A stretch of DNA of 64,000 nt. Origin: DATMNR01 sp963702765 (GTDB lineage Bacteria > Chloroflexota > Ktedonobacteria > Ktedonobacterales > Ktedonobacteraceae). The translations under genes and the position numbers were made by a program. The notes beneath the pieces were generated by a model, which saw only the letters and a list, made by a program, of their open reading frames with translations, was not told where the DNA came from and did not search any database. The DNA is taken from positions 38,509-102,508 of the forward strand of contig CAVPEB010000068.1 of assembly GCA_963702765.1 (NCBI GenBank). The letters run 5' to 3'. The stretch's first letter is position 1; each line of letters begins with the position of its first letter. Below are positions 1 to 10,339 of this stretch, one piece after another.

Positions 1-2406
1 TTTTTGCTCGAAGCGGACAACTGCTGTTGGTGCTACGTGTATGCGATCTCCGTTTGATAGGACATGCCGCTCAACCAGTTGACCACGAATGACCAGACCA
101 TTCAAACTTTCTGCATCTTCGATGACCCATACATTGTTTTCCCAGCGTATCTTAGCATGCAAGCGAGAAACGCGCTGGGAAGGTACTTGAATATCGTTAA
201 CTGAAAGACGGCCGACAGTCAATATAGGTTTATCGAGTTTTCGTTCGCCGATGATTTTTCCATCAACTTCAATGATGACACGCGCCTGCTGGGTAAAGGC
301 TGCTGCTTGCCTGCCAGCATCGACATACACTCCGTCACGTACAGCCCTTCCGCCATTACCAGATACTGGTGGTCTTTGCATTGGCGATGGGGGCATTCCA
401 GACAACTGTTGGGCAGCTGATGGTTGAGGTGGCATCCCAGGGCTATATTGCGCAGGTGAAATGGGAATCTGGTAGGGTCCAGCTACTGCTGGTTCTGGCA
501 TGAATGCCGAACGCATGATAGATTTATCTCCGGCACGGTCTAGGTTATAGCGATTCTGTTCATCAAGAAGTCCAGCAAACACACCACCACTGCGCTTTAA
601 CTCTTTGAATGTCCCCTGTTCAACGATACGTCCATCCTTGAGCACGATAATTTCGTCAACGTTGCCGAGTGTACTGAGTCGATGCGAAATCATGAGTACT
701 GTGCGTCCAACAACCAGTTTATCCAGTGCATGCATGACTTCTGCCTCCGCCTCCACATCTAGAGCTGCTGTTGGCTCATCCAGGATCAGGATGGGAGAAT
801 CGCGCAAGATCGCGCGCGCAATTGCTAGACGTTGACGCTGTCCACCTGAGAAATTCTTGCCTTGTTCTCGTACTTCTGTATCGTACTTATCTGGTAAATT
901 CATGATAGTGTCGTGCATATGCGCTTTTTTTGCAGCCTCGATGACCTCCTCGAAACTGGCTCCTGGTTTGCCTATCTCGATATTTTCTCTGATGGTGCCC
1001 TCGAATAATACATTGTCCTGCAATACCATGCTCACGTTCGTGCGTAAGACTGAGAGTGGGAACATCCGATTATCTATACCATCAATGCGTACCACTCCTT
1101 GCTGGATTTCATAGAGACGAGAGATCAACTTTACCAACGTTGTTTTACCGCCTCCTGAAAGACCAACGAGTGCTACTTTTTTGGTAGCTGGAATATGCAG
1201 GTTGATGCCTTTGAGGATTGGACGATTTGGAGTGTAGCCGAAGATGACATTCTCAAAAGAGATGTCACCTTTCAGTTTGGTTGGGCCACGATATTGTATG
1301 TTGCTCTCGGCTACCTCTGGTGCTGCATCCATTACTTCATCGATACGGTCTGCTCCGGCGGATGCGCTGGTATACAGATTTGTTAACTTCGAGAGGTCGC
1401 GAAACGGTTGGTAAAGCATTTTAAGATAACCAAGGAATACAAACAAGACACCTATGGTGATTGAAAATGCAGGGATGGTGAGGAACAAAATACTGAATTG
1501 ATTGCCTGCTGCGACATATGCTCCGACTCCAAGAATAATGGCAGTGCCTAAGGCAAGCAGAATACCAACAAGCGGTGTGAACTGCGCCTGTAAACCACCA
1601 GCGCGTAGACCAGCCTCGCGATTCTTGCCGACATATTTATTAAAGCGCGCAGACTCACGCTCCTCGAGTGTAAAAGCTTTGAGTACTGTTATAGCTCCAA
1701 TATCCTCTGATGCTACGTTTGCGACCTGCCCGGCCGCTTTGGCGGCCTTTTTCGATGCTACTTTGATACTTGTCGTGTAGCCAAGTACGATCAAAGCGAG
1801 TGCGGGTACAATCACAATAGAGATCAGCGTAAATTGCCAATTGACGAGTAGCATTACGATGACGACACCCACAACAGTTAATGTCGCAGCAATCAGATCG
1901 ACCAGCCCATCGGTGACAAGTTTCTCAATATTGGCAATGTCGCCTGTAACTCGCTGAACCAGATCCCCTTTCTTCTGTTTTCCGTGCCAATCCAGGCTTA
2001 ATCGCTGTAGGTGTTCGAAGAGTTGCCTGCGCAGCCTTGCAGTCAGGTTTTGAGCAATAAAAGAGGCAAGGTAGAGTCCAATATAGGCCATTATTGCGCT
2101 CAAGATGCTCAGAATTAGCAGCGCAAAGACCGAGAAGAAAATAACGCCAATTGTAGTTGGTACGCCATGTGCGGCTGCAACGGCTTGGTCGTGCGGTGAA
2201 GCGAATGTATTGAAAGGGTTTATAAGAGGATCTAGAAAGGCAGGCGGATTTTTCGAGCGAATAAAGGGAAACTGTATCTTATTTGAGATGTATAAGATCG
2301 GAAGTGCGAGTAAGATGTCAGCACCCACCTGCGCAAATGTCATAGCAACAGCTAATACTACCAGGAAACGATAGCCTTTGAGATTGCGAAATAAGAAGCT
2401 TGCCAT
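1..2406 (-). CDS. ABC exporter (permease-ATPase) with C-terminal FHA domain, 3' end cut by window edge
   Basis: This is a half-transporter of the type I exporter class that would work as a dimer in the cytoplasmic membrane; the substrate is unknown. It starts at an ATG at 2406 (MASFLFRNLKGYRF) preceded by GGAGG-like bases and stays open to the window edge, so at least 802 codons are visible. The membrane domain fills roughly residues 1-330. Walker A (GLSGGGKT) lies near residue 415, followed by the LSGGQ-type signature near 519 and Walker B (LILDEP) near 540. A Pro/Gln-rich linker leads to an FHA domain at about 719-795, which binds phosphothreonine peptides. The intact copy of the same architecture 2 kb away ends nine residues after the same point, so little is missing. 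Known precedent: mycobacterial Rv1747 couples FHA to an ABC exporter under Ser/Thr kinase control, with FHA at the N-terminus. Two such kinases lie further along this window. Confidence 0.9.
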   Translation of the reverse strand, partial: MASFLFRNLKGYRFLVVLAVAMTFAQVGADILLALPILYISNKIQFPFIRSKNPPAFLDPLINPFNTFASPHDQAVAAAHGVPTTIGVIFFSVFALLILSILSAIMAYIGLYLASFIAQNLTARLRRQLFEHLQRLSLDWHGKQKKGDLVQRVTGDIANIEKLVTDGLVDLIAATLTVVGVVIVMLLVNWQFTLISIVIVPALALIVLGYTTSIKVASKKAAKAAGQVANVASEDIGAITVLKAFTLEERESARFNKYVGKNREAGLRAGGLQAQFTPLVGILLALGTAIILGVGAYVAAGNQFSILFLTIPAFSITIGVLFVFLGYLKMLYQPFRDLSKLTNLYTSASAGADRIDEVMDAAPEVAESNIQYRGPTKLKGDISFENVIFGYTPNRPILKGINLHIPATKKVALVGLSGGGKTTLVKLISRLYEIQQGVVRIDGIDNRMFPLSVLRTNVSMVLQDNVLFEGTIRENIEIGKPGASFEEVIEAAKKAHMHDTIMNLPDKYDTEVREQGKNFSGGQRQRLAIARAILRDSPILILDEPTAALDVEAEAEVMHALDKLVVGRTVLMISHRLSTLGNVDEIIVLKDGRIVEQGTFKELKRSGGVFAGLLDEQNRYNLDRAGDKSIMRSAFMPEPAVAGPYQIPISPAQYSPGMPPQPSAAQQLSGMPPSPMQRPPVSGNGGRAVRDGVYVDAGRQAAAFTQQARVIIEVDGKIIGERKLDKPILTVGRLSVNDIQVPSQRVSRLHAKIRWENNVWVIEDAESLNGLVIRGQLVERHVLSNGDRIHVAPTAVVRFEQK

Positions 2407-2778
2407 AGGGAATTTCCTCCGTGCGTTAGAATCTCTGAGATCTTGTACGATTAGTGCTTACCGGGAAGTAGACACTAAAAAATCACCCAGAAACTGTAGA
2501 ACTACAAAAGCTCACTACGGGCGTTAATCTTATGAGAAGGAACTCAACAAAGTCTATCACAAATATATGTAGCTTTGGAAGTGGAAAGAGGCTGTTTCTC
2601 TTGGATAAAATTGGAAAGTTTGATACAATAGTCAAGGTCAATCACTATGCAGTTCTAATGGTAACTATTCACATCATTTTTATGCAGTATTTCATCGCAT
2701 TCTCTTTGCCTTTGAGGGATACTAAGTGAAGAGAGATAGGTGTCGTAAGTAACGGTTTGTGTTTTAAAGGAAAGTCAA
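2407..2778. other. intergenic gap between divergent genes
   Basis: The 372 bases separate the minus-strand exporter from the plus-strand propeller gene and probably hold both promoters. No convincing gene is seen; a 65-codon open frame here has no recognisable domain and a poor start context. An AAAGG-type ribosome site precedes the ATG at 2779. Confidence 0.5.
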
Positions 2779-4197
2779 ATGGCTAAAAATTCTAATACTT
2801 CAGCGGATTCCAAAGGTTCTGGTGCAGGAAGATTATTTGTTTGGATAATAGGTATAGTAAGCTTCAGCCTCCTGGTATTCTTGTTGGTAGCGGTTGTTCA
2901 TCAGTTCGTTACCCCATCACCAGCCCCCAGCGCTTGTATTAATTCAGGATGTTCCACTTCCCAGTGGCCTGGGACCTGCAAGCCCTGGTCACACAAATCC
3001 GCTGGATCCTGGCATTCAACAAAATTTTGACCACTTTGATTTTCAAGCTTATGACGTAGCTACACATCAATTGTTTATTGCTCACTCAGGGCCTAGCCCG
3101 GACCTGCTCGCGCTTGAAAAACCACCTGTCAAATTTGACCCTAAATATGATGGGCACATCATCGTCTTTAATACTCAAAAGCAAATGGTCACTGGTCGAG
3201 TTGATATACCCCAGGTAGCGGGAGTTGTAGATGTGCCCGAATTGGGTAAGGTTTATGCGGCTGATGCGCAGGACAATATCATCTACGACATCGATGTGCA
3301 CACGCTCAAAGTTCACTCCCATAGCACTTCCTGATAACGAGGGTCCTGATGCGATTTCTTATGATCCAGACCATCAATTGATTTTCGTTTCTGATCCTGG
3401 CAGTCCGCCTAATACAATCTCAATGAATGTTCTAAGGAGTAATGAGAATGTTGCGGTTATTGATGCCGTTCATGATAAGCTCATCAAGTTGATCAATCTT
3501 GGCAATGTTCCATTATTGCCAGGTGAGAATGTAACGTCGGGAGAGAATGCTCCGAAAGTTCCTGTTGAGCCGGGTAATATTCCTCGTTATGGACATGATG
3601 TAGGGCATAACAAATACGATACTGGATTACATATGCTCTTCGTAACATCTGCGGTGCTTCCGAATGCAATGATCTAAACCCATTCCTATTGCCACCATCG
3701 GGTACCGGAGAATTCTTCGAAATTGATCCTGTCACATTAGCTATTGTAAAAGAAATAGATTTGCCAGCTAACATGTAGTACTCCTCATGGCCTGGCTGTC
3801 GATTCACAACAGCATGTTGGTTTCATCGCTTGCACTGACTTTAGTTCCTCACCTCAAAACCTCTTCGAAAATCTCGTGCGGGTTGATCTGACGACTATGA
3901 AAGTAATTCCGACCAATCCAGCTAAGGCAAAGTTGGAGTCCGGTCCGGATATCGTTGTGATCGATACTTCTCGGCATCTTTTGTTTGTAGGCTGCGCAGG
4001 TGGGATTTCGATCTTTGATGAGCAAGCCGGTGAGTTTCACAAACTCGGCGACGAGGTTTTGGGGAAACAGACCCATACTATCGCTATGTGAGATGAACAA
4101 ACACAGGAAGTGTTCTTGCCGACGTTCATCGGCGGCAGGCCTGTTCTGAGGATTGCACGCTATAATCCGAACGGCGAGATACGTGATTTAGTATAAA
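2779..4197 (+). pseudogene. broken membrane-anchored beta-propeller (YncE-like) protein
   Basis: The N-terminus MAKNSNTSADSKG followed by a hydrophobic segment (about residues 20-45) is a signal anchor. The rest, read across frames, resembles YncE/lactonase-type seven-bladed propellers: repeated pieces such as FDFQAYDVATHQLFIAH, GPDAISYDPDHQLIFVSD and HLLFVGCAGGISIF. The reading frame changes near 2950, 3325 and 3665-3775, and an in-frame TGA at 4089-4091 interrupts a typical end block (THTIAM, stop, DEQTQEVFLPT) that then runs to TAA at 4195-4197. With at least four lesions the gene cannot be translated intact. Similar secreted propellers often act as extracytoplasmic scaffolds or lactonases, but no catalytic site can be assigned. 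The gene is convergent with exporter copy 2 and shares its terminator. Confidence 0.75.
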
Positions 4198-4206
4198 TTG
4201 TTACAA

Positions 4207-4250
4207 ACACGAAGAGGGACGAGGGCAATCGCCTTCGTCCCTCTTCGTGT
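4207..4250. terminator. bidirectional terminator hairpin
   Basis: A perfect 16-bp stem (4207-4222 with 4235-4250) and a 12-base loop lie between the ends of the convergent propeller pseudogene and exporter copy 2, whose stop is at 4254. Neither side has a long T-run, but the position and stem strength fit a shared terminator. Confidence 0.75.
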
Positions 4251-4253
4251 CAT

Positions 4254-6793
4254 TTATTGTGTAACGTACTGTAGCACTGCGGTCGGTGCAATGTAAATGC
4301 GATCCCCGTTGCTGAGTGCAAGTCTATCAATGCGATTACCGCGATAGATCAGCCCATTCAAGCTCTCAGCATCCTCAATCAACCACCTGCCGTTTTCCCA
4401 GCGGATTTTTGCATGCAGACGTGAGACACGTTGAGAAGGTACCTGGATATCGTTTCCTGAAAGCCTTCCGATAGTCATCACCTGCTTATTCAAAGGCTGC
4501 TCAGCGACAACCTTTCCATCTAGCTCGATAACTATGCGTGCATTAGCTGGCGGGGTTACTGCTGGTTGTACATTATTATTCCATGACAGGTTGCCCCTGT
4601 TGCCTGCCATTTCCATTTTGCTGCCTGTTAGTAAAAGCAGGTGACACTGACTGAGGTGATGCACCTGCCTGCACAGGCCAGTTCTGACCTAACACTGGTG
4701 GAGGTGAAACCGGTCTCATTGGTGGCTGTGGAGGGGGCTGAACCTGGTACTGTTCATAGGAACCAGGTGTGGGGGCAAAGGCTGACCGAATCATGGACTG
4801 CGCGGCTGCTTTCTCTAAAATCAGGGACTGCTCACCCGCCTTCTCCAGGTTGTAACGATTCTGCTCTTCGAGAAGAGCTGCAAAAACACCTCCTCGCCGT
4901 TTCAAGCTCTTTGAAACTTCCCTGTTCAGCTATGCGTCCCTCCTTAAGGACAACGATCTCTTCAACGTTGCCCAAAGTGCTGAGGCGGTGAGAAATCATG
5001 ATCACTGTACGTCCGACGATCAGGTTATTCAGCGCATGCATGACCTCGACTTCGGATTCGACGTCCAGGGCTGCAGTAGGTTCATCTAGGATCAAGATAG
5101 GAGCGTCGCGCAAAATTGCACGGGCGATGGCTATGCGTTGGCGTTGTCCACCAGACAAATTCTTACCTTGTTCGCGAACTATTCCATCATATCCACCCAA
5201 ATCCTGCTCAAAATCATCTCATGAATGTTCGCCTTTTTCGCGGCCTCAATGACTTCGTAATCACCTGCTCCTGGTTTGCCTAAGGAGATGTTTTCACGAA
5301 TGGTCCCCTCGAATAGCACCGAGTCTTGTAAAACCATGCTCACGTTTTGTCGTAGTACATTGAGAGGATACATGCGATTATCGACACCATCGATTCTAAC
5401 AGATCCTTGCTGGGTCTGATAGAAACGTGGGATTAACTTGACCAGTGTCGTTTTACCGCCTCCAGAGAGCCCCACAAGAGCGATTTTTTTGCCCTGGGGG
5501 ATGTGTAGATTAATCCCTTTTAGTACCGGGACACCTGTTGCATAGCCGAAGACCACGTTGTCAAAAGTGATTTCACCTCTTAGTTTGGTCGGCCCGTGGT
5601 AAGGAACATCGCTTTCCAAGACTTCTGGCGCTTGGTTCAGTACTTCTTCTATACGCTCGACGGCTGCCGACGCGGTGCTGCTAAGCGCTAATAGCTTCGA
5701 AACATCGCGCATTGGCTGGTATAACAACCCTAGAAAGATGAGGAATAATAATGAGCGTTCCAATATCCACGCTTGATGCAGGGATCGTGAAGAAACCAAC
5801 ATTGAAATTATTCCCCGCTGCTACATAGCCGCCAACACCCACAATGGTAGCAGTACCAAGTGCGATGAGAAAACCGACGAGAGGAGCGAACTGAGCTTGC
5901 AGGTTGCCAGCACGTAGCCCTGCTCTGCGGCTTTGTATCGACGTGCTGACCAAAACGAACGGCTTCTCGTTCTTCGCGGGTAAACACTTTAATCACTGTA
6001 AGCGCATTGATATCCTCTGTAGCTACATCTGCGACCTGCCCGGCTGCTTTTGCTGCTCGCTTTGTTGCTCCTTTGATGCTTTTGGTATACACAACGACGA
6101 GGAACGAATAGCAACGGTGCAATAGCAAGGGAGATCAATTGTATAAGTGGTTGGAGATAAAAGCATCACAGCAGCAATGACAACGATTGTCAGGGTTGCC
6201 GATAGTATATCTACCAATCCATCAGTAACGAAGTTTCTCGACATCAGCAATATTGCCTGTAATACGCTGGACAAGATCACCTTTCTTTTTGGTGCCATGC
6301 CAGTCTAGTGATAGGCGTTGCAGGTGATCGAACAGTTGATTGCGTAACTTGGCCGTGAGGTTTTGTCCAATAAAAGCGGCAATGTAGAGGTCAAGGTAAC
6401 CCAATATTGCGGCTAATGTGCCGAATATAACCAATATGATCAATGAAAACACGATGACACCATTAGTACTATGGTGGCTGAAGGTTATGATTGCATTAGT
6501 TTGGGTGAGTGAGATGGGGCATGGAGATATCCCTGGCGTTTGTGGTGGCCCGCCAGGTGTTAACGGAGCAAGCGATGGGTCAAATATGGGATTATCAAAT
6601 TTATTGAGGACCGGATTGAGAAATGGGAATAAGCAGGAGGGATCATTCCCTGAATTCTGAACTTTGCTCGTTATAAATTTTAATGGCCAGGCAGCACCGA
6701 TAGCACAAAGCACTTGTAAGAATCGTCACTAAAATGGCCATTCCTATCAGCCAGCGCAATCCTTTTAAGATTACGGAACAGAAATTTGAACAT
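4254..6793 (-). pseudogene. second ABC exporter-FHA gene, inactivated by many frameshifts
   Basis: This is a tandem paralogue of the exporter at 1-2406 with the same order: start MFKFLFRN at 6793 (with GGAGG upstream), membrane domain, Walker A (GLSGGGKTT), signature LSGGQRQR, Walker B LILDEP, a Pro/Gln-rich linker and an FHA domain ending at TAA 4254. The FHA keeps the core G-R, S-R-x-H and N-G residues. The coding sequence now sits in at least eight overlapping short frames, with shifts near 4620, 4870, 5190, 5750, 5900, 6100, 6250 and 6680, so no functional protein can be made. It lies 22 bases downstream of the APH-like gene and so belonged to the ATP-grasp/APH operon. The indels scatter over the whole length, which fits decay better than a single assembly error. 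Confidence 0.85.
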
Positions 6794-6815
6794 GAGTGTT
6801 TGAAACCTCCCGGTC

Positions 6816-8357
6816 TTAAGTTGATAAGCATGCTGAAATCTCTTCTAGCATAGCTGCTAGCTCTTTGGGTCTAGGGCTATTGAGACGGTTGACCCTTCGA
6901 GTTGCAATTTTGAATAAGAGTGCAGCTTCGTAAAGTTTTGAACGCTGCGAGATGCCGTCGATTACTTCTTCCGCAATGCCAAGCTCGAGCATTGCATGGC
7001 GGTAGGTAGAAGTAAACGCTTCTGCTGCTGCCTGGAACCATGGCATCATACCGGGAAGATGATACCAAAGTCCGCTTGGGCGCAAGTAAGCCAGAAAGTA
7101 TCCGACATCAAGCGCAGGATCTGCCAGACAAAAACCATCAAAATCAACGACGAACACTTTGTGACTGTGGAACAGCAACTGACTGGCTTTAAAGCCGCCG
7201 TGTGCTGGCCTGTAGGCATCCGGCTCAAGTGTCTCCAAACGAGTGGCTAGCTGTTCCGCCAATCCCAAAACATCATCTGCCTGCGATGGATTATGACCTG
7301 CAATCAGAGATGCGCGATCGCGAGCTCGTTTCGCTTCTTTTGCGCCTGTGCGCGGCGCTTTCTCGTTAGGACGAACCATGCTTGTATGCAATCGAGCCAG
7401 AGCAATAGCCGTAAGCCAAAGTTCTTCGGTTGGAATTATTAACTCTGTGATCTCGCCTCCTTTTCCTTTCTCCATTTTTGGTCGAAGTGCGCGAGTTCCT
7501 GTCAGCAGTTGTTCGCGATAATTCTTTGGTTGTACAGCAGCATTAAAAGTTAGTCCAAGTGAATCGACCATCCCTAATGGACGTGGGAGAAGGGGTGTAC
7601 CTCCGCCATGCACAATTACGGGTGTCTCTTCACCATTCTCTATGTTTTTAGCAACTTCAGTTTTGCTTGCCTGCTCATCATAGAGTCTTTGCTGTAAATC
7701 TTGTACACTGCGTGCTTGCTCTGGATCCGCATAGACCTTACCGAAAAGCGTCAGATTTCTGGTTGTTGCTCCATCATCAATTCCATGATCGAGGGCAAGA
7801 TGGTAGCGAATGACACAGCGATTCGCTGGTTTGTAGCGTACTGGCACTGCTCTAGCAGAAACAAGCTGCCAGGTATCATCACCAAGTTGCATACGAGCAG
7901 CAACCTGTAATGCCTCGAATACTGTGCTATGGGGAGATGTATCACAACTTGCGGCCAATGCAGGTAAGTTACTATCAGCGGGAAATGCCTGAACTGAAAG
8001 CCCAATATTATCGGCGCGCAGAACACCTGACCGTTGCACCTCGATATCTACTGCTTGAGCCTCGGCTTTCGTAAAACGAATGCGAGCGCCTTCCAGCGCT
8101 TGCTCATCGAGAGTCAGGCTGACCGAGCGGTTGGGATCATTTGAGTGTGATTTGTTGGTGTGTCCTAATTCATCTACGCTGTAAATGATTGCGAGACCCC
8201 TTGCTGGCTTGCGGCGTAAGTAACGCACAAACAGCCCCGGAGTTGCTTGAGCATCTGGCAATAGATGCTGGTCTGCTCGTTGGTATAGCATCGTTACGAT
8301 GGCAGGGAGATCTAATATAGATAAATTTGTATGTACATCAGAAGCATCAACACTCAT
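6816..8357 (-). CDS. APH-fold (aminoglycoside phosphotransferase-like) protein lacking the usual catalytic Asp
   Basis: The 513-residue protein has a long N-terminal part (1-300) and a C-terminal half with the APH/choline-kinase layout. The Brenner-type motif is HGGFKASQLLF near residue 395, where HGDxxxxN is expected, followed by the metal-binding VDFDGFCLADPALDVG. A Gly therefore replaces the catalytic Asp, and the Asn position is Gln. Either the protein uses another residue, or it binds a substrate without phosphorylating it. It starts 2 bases after the stop of an ATP-grasp gene and is followed 22 bases later by the decayed exporter, so it is the third gene of a four-gene operon. The family phosphorylates small hydroxyl compounds (aminoglycosides, choline, fructosamines); the substrate here is unknown. 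Confidence 0.8.
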   Translation of the reverse strand: MSVDASDVHTNLSILDLPAIVTMLYQRADQHLLPDAQATPGLFVRYLRRKPARGLAIIYSVDELGHTNKSHSNDPNRSVSLTLDEQALEGARIRFTKAEAQAVDIEVQRSGVLRADNIGLSVQAFPADSNLPALAASCDTSPHSTVFEALQVAARMQLGDDTWQLVSARAVPVRYKPANRCVIRYHLALDHGIDDGATTRNLTLFGKVYADPEQARSVQDLQQRLYDEQASKTEVAKNIENGEETPVIVHGGGTPLLPRPLGMVDSLGLTFNAAVQPKNYREQLLTGTRALRPKMEKGKGGEITELIIPTEELWLTAIALARLHTSMVRPNEKAPRTGAKEAKRARDRASLIAGHNPSQADDVLGLAEQLATRLETLEPDAYRPAHGGFKASQLLFHSHKVFVVDFDGFCLADPALDVGYFLAYLRPSGLWYHLPGMMPWFQAAAEAFTSTYRHAMLELGIAEEVIDGISQRSKLYEAALLFKIATRRVNRLNSPRPKELAAMLEEISACLST

Positions 8358-8359
8358 GC

Positions 8360-9199
8360 TTAAGCCTTTCTTTCCAACGCGATATTTTCCACCAGAGCTA
8401 CCAGGGCGCTATCGGCTCCAGGAACGCCACGAAAGCCTGGAAAACCATTGACATCAACGATTATAGGCCCATGCTCAGTCAACAATAAATCAATACCATA
8501 GAGTCTCATGTTGAAGACTCGTCCAATCTCTTTTGCTATATGTGCCCAGTCAGCAGGTAACTCTTCAGGTGAAATTGGGAAATCTTCTTTAGATGCGTTT
8601 GGCTCTAAAGGTGTCCTTCGACGTGCAGCAAAGATCTGTTGATCGATCACCCACATCTTGATATCCCACCCATCTCCGGCAGCAAACTCTTGCAAGACGA
8701 TCGGTTCCTGGCTCCATTCTGGAGCAAGCGCCTCTAATTGCTCAATATTGTCAACCTTCCCTACCAGATCACCTCTATGACTAAAGTAGCTTTTAATTAT
8801 CTGTGGAAAAGGTAAGCTTGATAACATTTCACGTTCTTCAAGTAAGTTTCCCAGGGTAGAAAAACTTCGCGTAACAGGCCAGGGTAAATTTACCTCGTGC
8901 ATGCGTTGTGCCATAAGTACTCTATCCTGACAAGCTACAGAGGCTGCCCAGCTATTTATAACGAGCGCGCCCTTTCGCTCAAGATGATGTGCAACTGCTA
9001 ATGCTTGAGGTGCATGTGATTTAAGCAAATAAAGATCCGCCAATAGGTATTGCTCTTCTTTAGCGATAGCCTCAGCTTCTGTACAAGTGCGCACATCTAA
9101 CAGCCGAACAGTATGTGTCGCGCGTAATTTTTGTAGCGCTACTCCTATAACGGGATGATGTGGTGTTTCTGGGTTATCCATAATCAAGCAGATATCCAT
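8360..9199 (-). CDS. RimK-like ATP-grasp ligase (second of pair)
   Basis: The 279-residue protein has the ATP-grasp fold: an N-terminal Rossmann-like part (MDICLIMDNPETPHHP), a central lysine region (FPQIIKSYFSHRGDLVGKVDN), the LQEFAAGDGWDIKMWVID strand, and a C-terminal metal site with D and N (YGIDLLLTEHGPIIVDVNGFPGFRGVPG). These enzymes join a carboxylate to an amine, or sometimes phosphorylate inositols, through ATP. It is a diverged paralogue of the upstream ATP-grasp gene and is separated from it by 3 bases and from the APH-like gene by 2 bases, which implies translational coupling. Substrates cannot be read from sequence. The C-terminal GFPGFRGVPGA stretch parallels GGVPRA in the partner. 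Confidence 0.85.
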   Translation of the reverse strand: MDICLIMDNPETPHHPVIGVALQKLRATHTVRLLDVRTCTEAEAIAKEEQYLLADLYLLKSHAPQALAVAHHLERKGALVINSWAASVACQDRVLMAQRMHEVNLPWPVTRSFSTLGNLLEEREMLSSLPFPQIIKSYFSHRGDLVGKVDNIEQLEALAPEWSQEPIVLQEFAAGDGWDIKMWVIDQQIFAARRRTPLEPNASKEDFPISPEELPADWAHIAKEIGRVFNMRLYGIDLLLTEHGPIIVDVNGFPGFRGVPGADSALVALVENIALERKA

Positions 9200-9202
9200 A
9201 TA

Positions 9203-10072
9203 TTAACTCCTTACTAAAGTCTGTTTACGGTGCTGGGCTTGCTCAATATGCATTGATCGTTGTATTTCAGCTCTTTTTGCTGCGTGTAACACGTATTCTG
9301 AAACGCGTACAACTGCCCTTGGCACTCCCCCGAAACTAGGAAAGTCATTGATATCTACTATCGCCGGACCAGTGGGTGTCTCTACAACGTCCAATCCATA
9401 TATGTCCAGACCAAAAAGCTTTCCAACTTGCACAGCAAGCTTGCGAATTTGTGGAGTGAGCGGTATAAAATGCTGTTCCATGTCGGGGTGCAAAGGTGAT
9501 TTTTTTGCTACTGCGGCGTAGACCTCACTTCCAGTTACATAGACTTTCATATCAAAGCCGGTGTTTTCAGCGTAGCGTTGCGCAAGAAAAAAACTGTCAG
9601 AGGTTTCAGCTTCTTCTAAAGCAGCTATATCATTTGGGCTCTTCAGCAGATAAACACCTTTGCAAGAACTTCCATTACTTGGTTTGACAACGAGGGGGTA
9701 ATCTTCAATTGGAATTTGTCTGAGAAGGCGAGGGTGAGCAACAAAGTATGTAGGTGGTATTGGTAACCCATGGGCTCGCGCAAAGGCGGCTGCTACAGCT
9801 TTATCTCGAACGAGACGAATAGAACGTGAATTATTGATTGTAGGAATGCCCACTGCTTCTGCTGCTTCCAAAATGCTTAGACCAGGACCGTCTGCCAGTG
9901 ATTTGAGAACATACGCGTCATAGCCTTGTTCTGCAAGTTCGTTCAAGCAGGTAACTGTTGTTTGTGGTTCCAACAGGTCAACATCGTGACCCCATTGTAA
10001 GAGTTGTTCCGCGATAACCATCGGCATAGGATCATTTCGATATTGCTCTTCAACAATGAAGCAGAAACGCAT
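9203..10072 (-). CDS. RimK-like ATP-grasp ligase (first gene of operon)
   Basis: This 289-residue ATP-grasp protein starts at ATG 10072. The visible landmarks are MRFCFIVEEQYRNDP at the N-terminus, the ATP-binding YPLVVKPSNGSSCKGVYLLK, LAQRYAENTGFDMKVYVTG, and the metal/ATP motif LDIYGLDVVETPTGPAIVDINDFPSFGGVP with the expected Asp and Asn. It belongs to the RimK/glutathione-synthetase-like group that ligates amino acids to carboxylates. As first gene of the ATP-grasp, ATP-grasp, APH-like, exporter operon, it may build or decorate a small molecule that the exporter once moved; that role is inference. About 270 bases upstream separate it from the mraY end and should hold the promoter. A TATACT-like -10 can be seen on the minus strand near 10145. 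Confidence 0.85.
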   Translation of the reverse strand: MRFCFIVEEQYRNDPMPMVIAEQLLQWGHDVDLLEPQTTVTCLNELAEQGYDAYVLKSLADGPGLSILEAAEAVGIPTINNSRSIRLVRDKAVAAAFARAHGLPIPPTYFVAHPRLLRQIPIEDYPLVVKPSNGSSCKGVYLLKSPNDIAALEEAETSDSFFLAQRYAENTGFDMKVYVTGSEVYAAVAKKSPLHPDMEQHFIPLTPQIRKLAVQVGKLFGLDIYGLDVVETPTGPAIVDINDFPSFGGVPRAVVRVSEYVLHAAKRAEIQRSMHIEQAQHRKQTLVRS

Positions 10073-10339
10073 TTTAACCTCTTCTGTACATGTCAGATAG
10101 AACTGGTGTTAGATAACATGCTCTTGGGTTCACTGATGGTTTTAAGTATAGCAGTTTTGTAGCTTTACGGCTGTTTACTGGCTCACTCATATCATGTGAA
10201 ATTGCTTATAGTCTATTAAGGGAGCATTAAACGAACTATAGCATATCAGCCAGAAATTAGGAAGAGGTCAAAACATGTATTTCCGTTGCTCTCAAAAACC
10301 TGTTGAACGTACTTCGCGAGCTACTTTATGGAAAAATCA

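Noticed and set aside
2532..2729. 65-codon open frame before the propeller gene
   Set aside because: No recognisable domain, weak start context, AT-rich intergenic composition.
4089..4091. In-frame TGA in the propeller gene as a second selenocysteine site
   Set aside because: The gene has several frameshifts, no suitable hairpin follows, and the surrounding residues (TIAM, stop, DEQ) are not a redox motif. Simple decay explains it.
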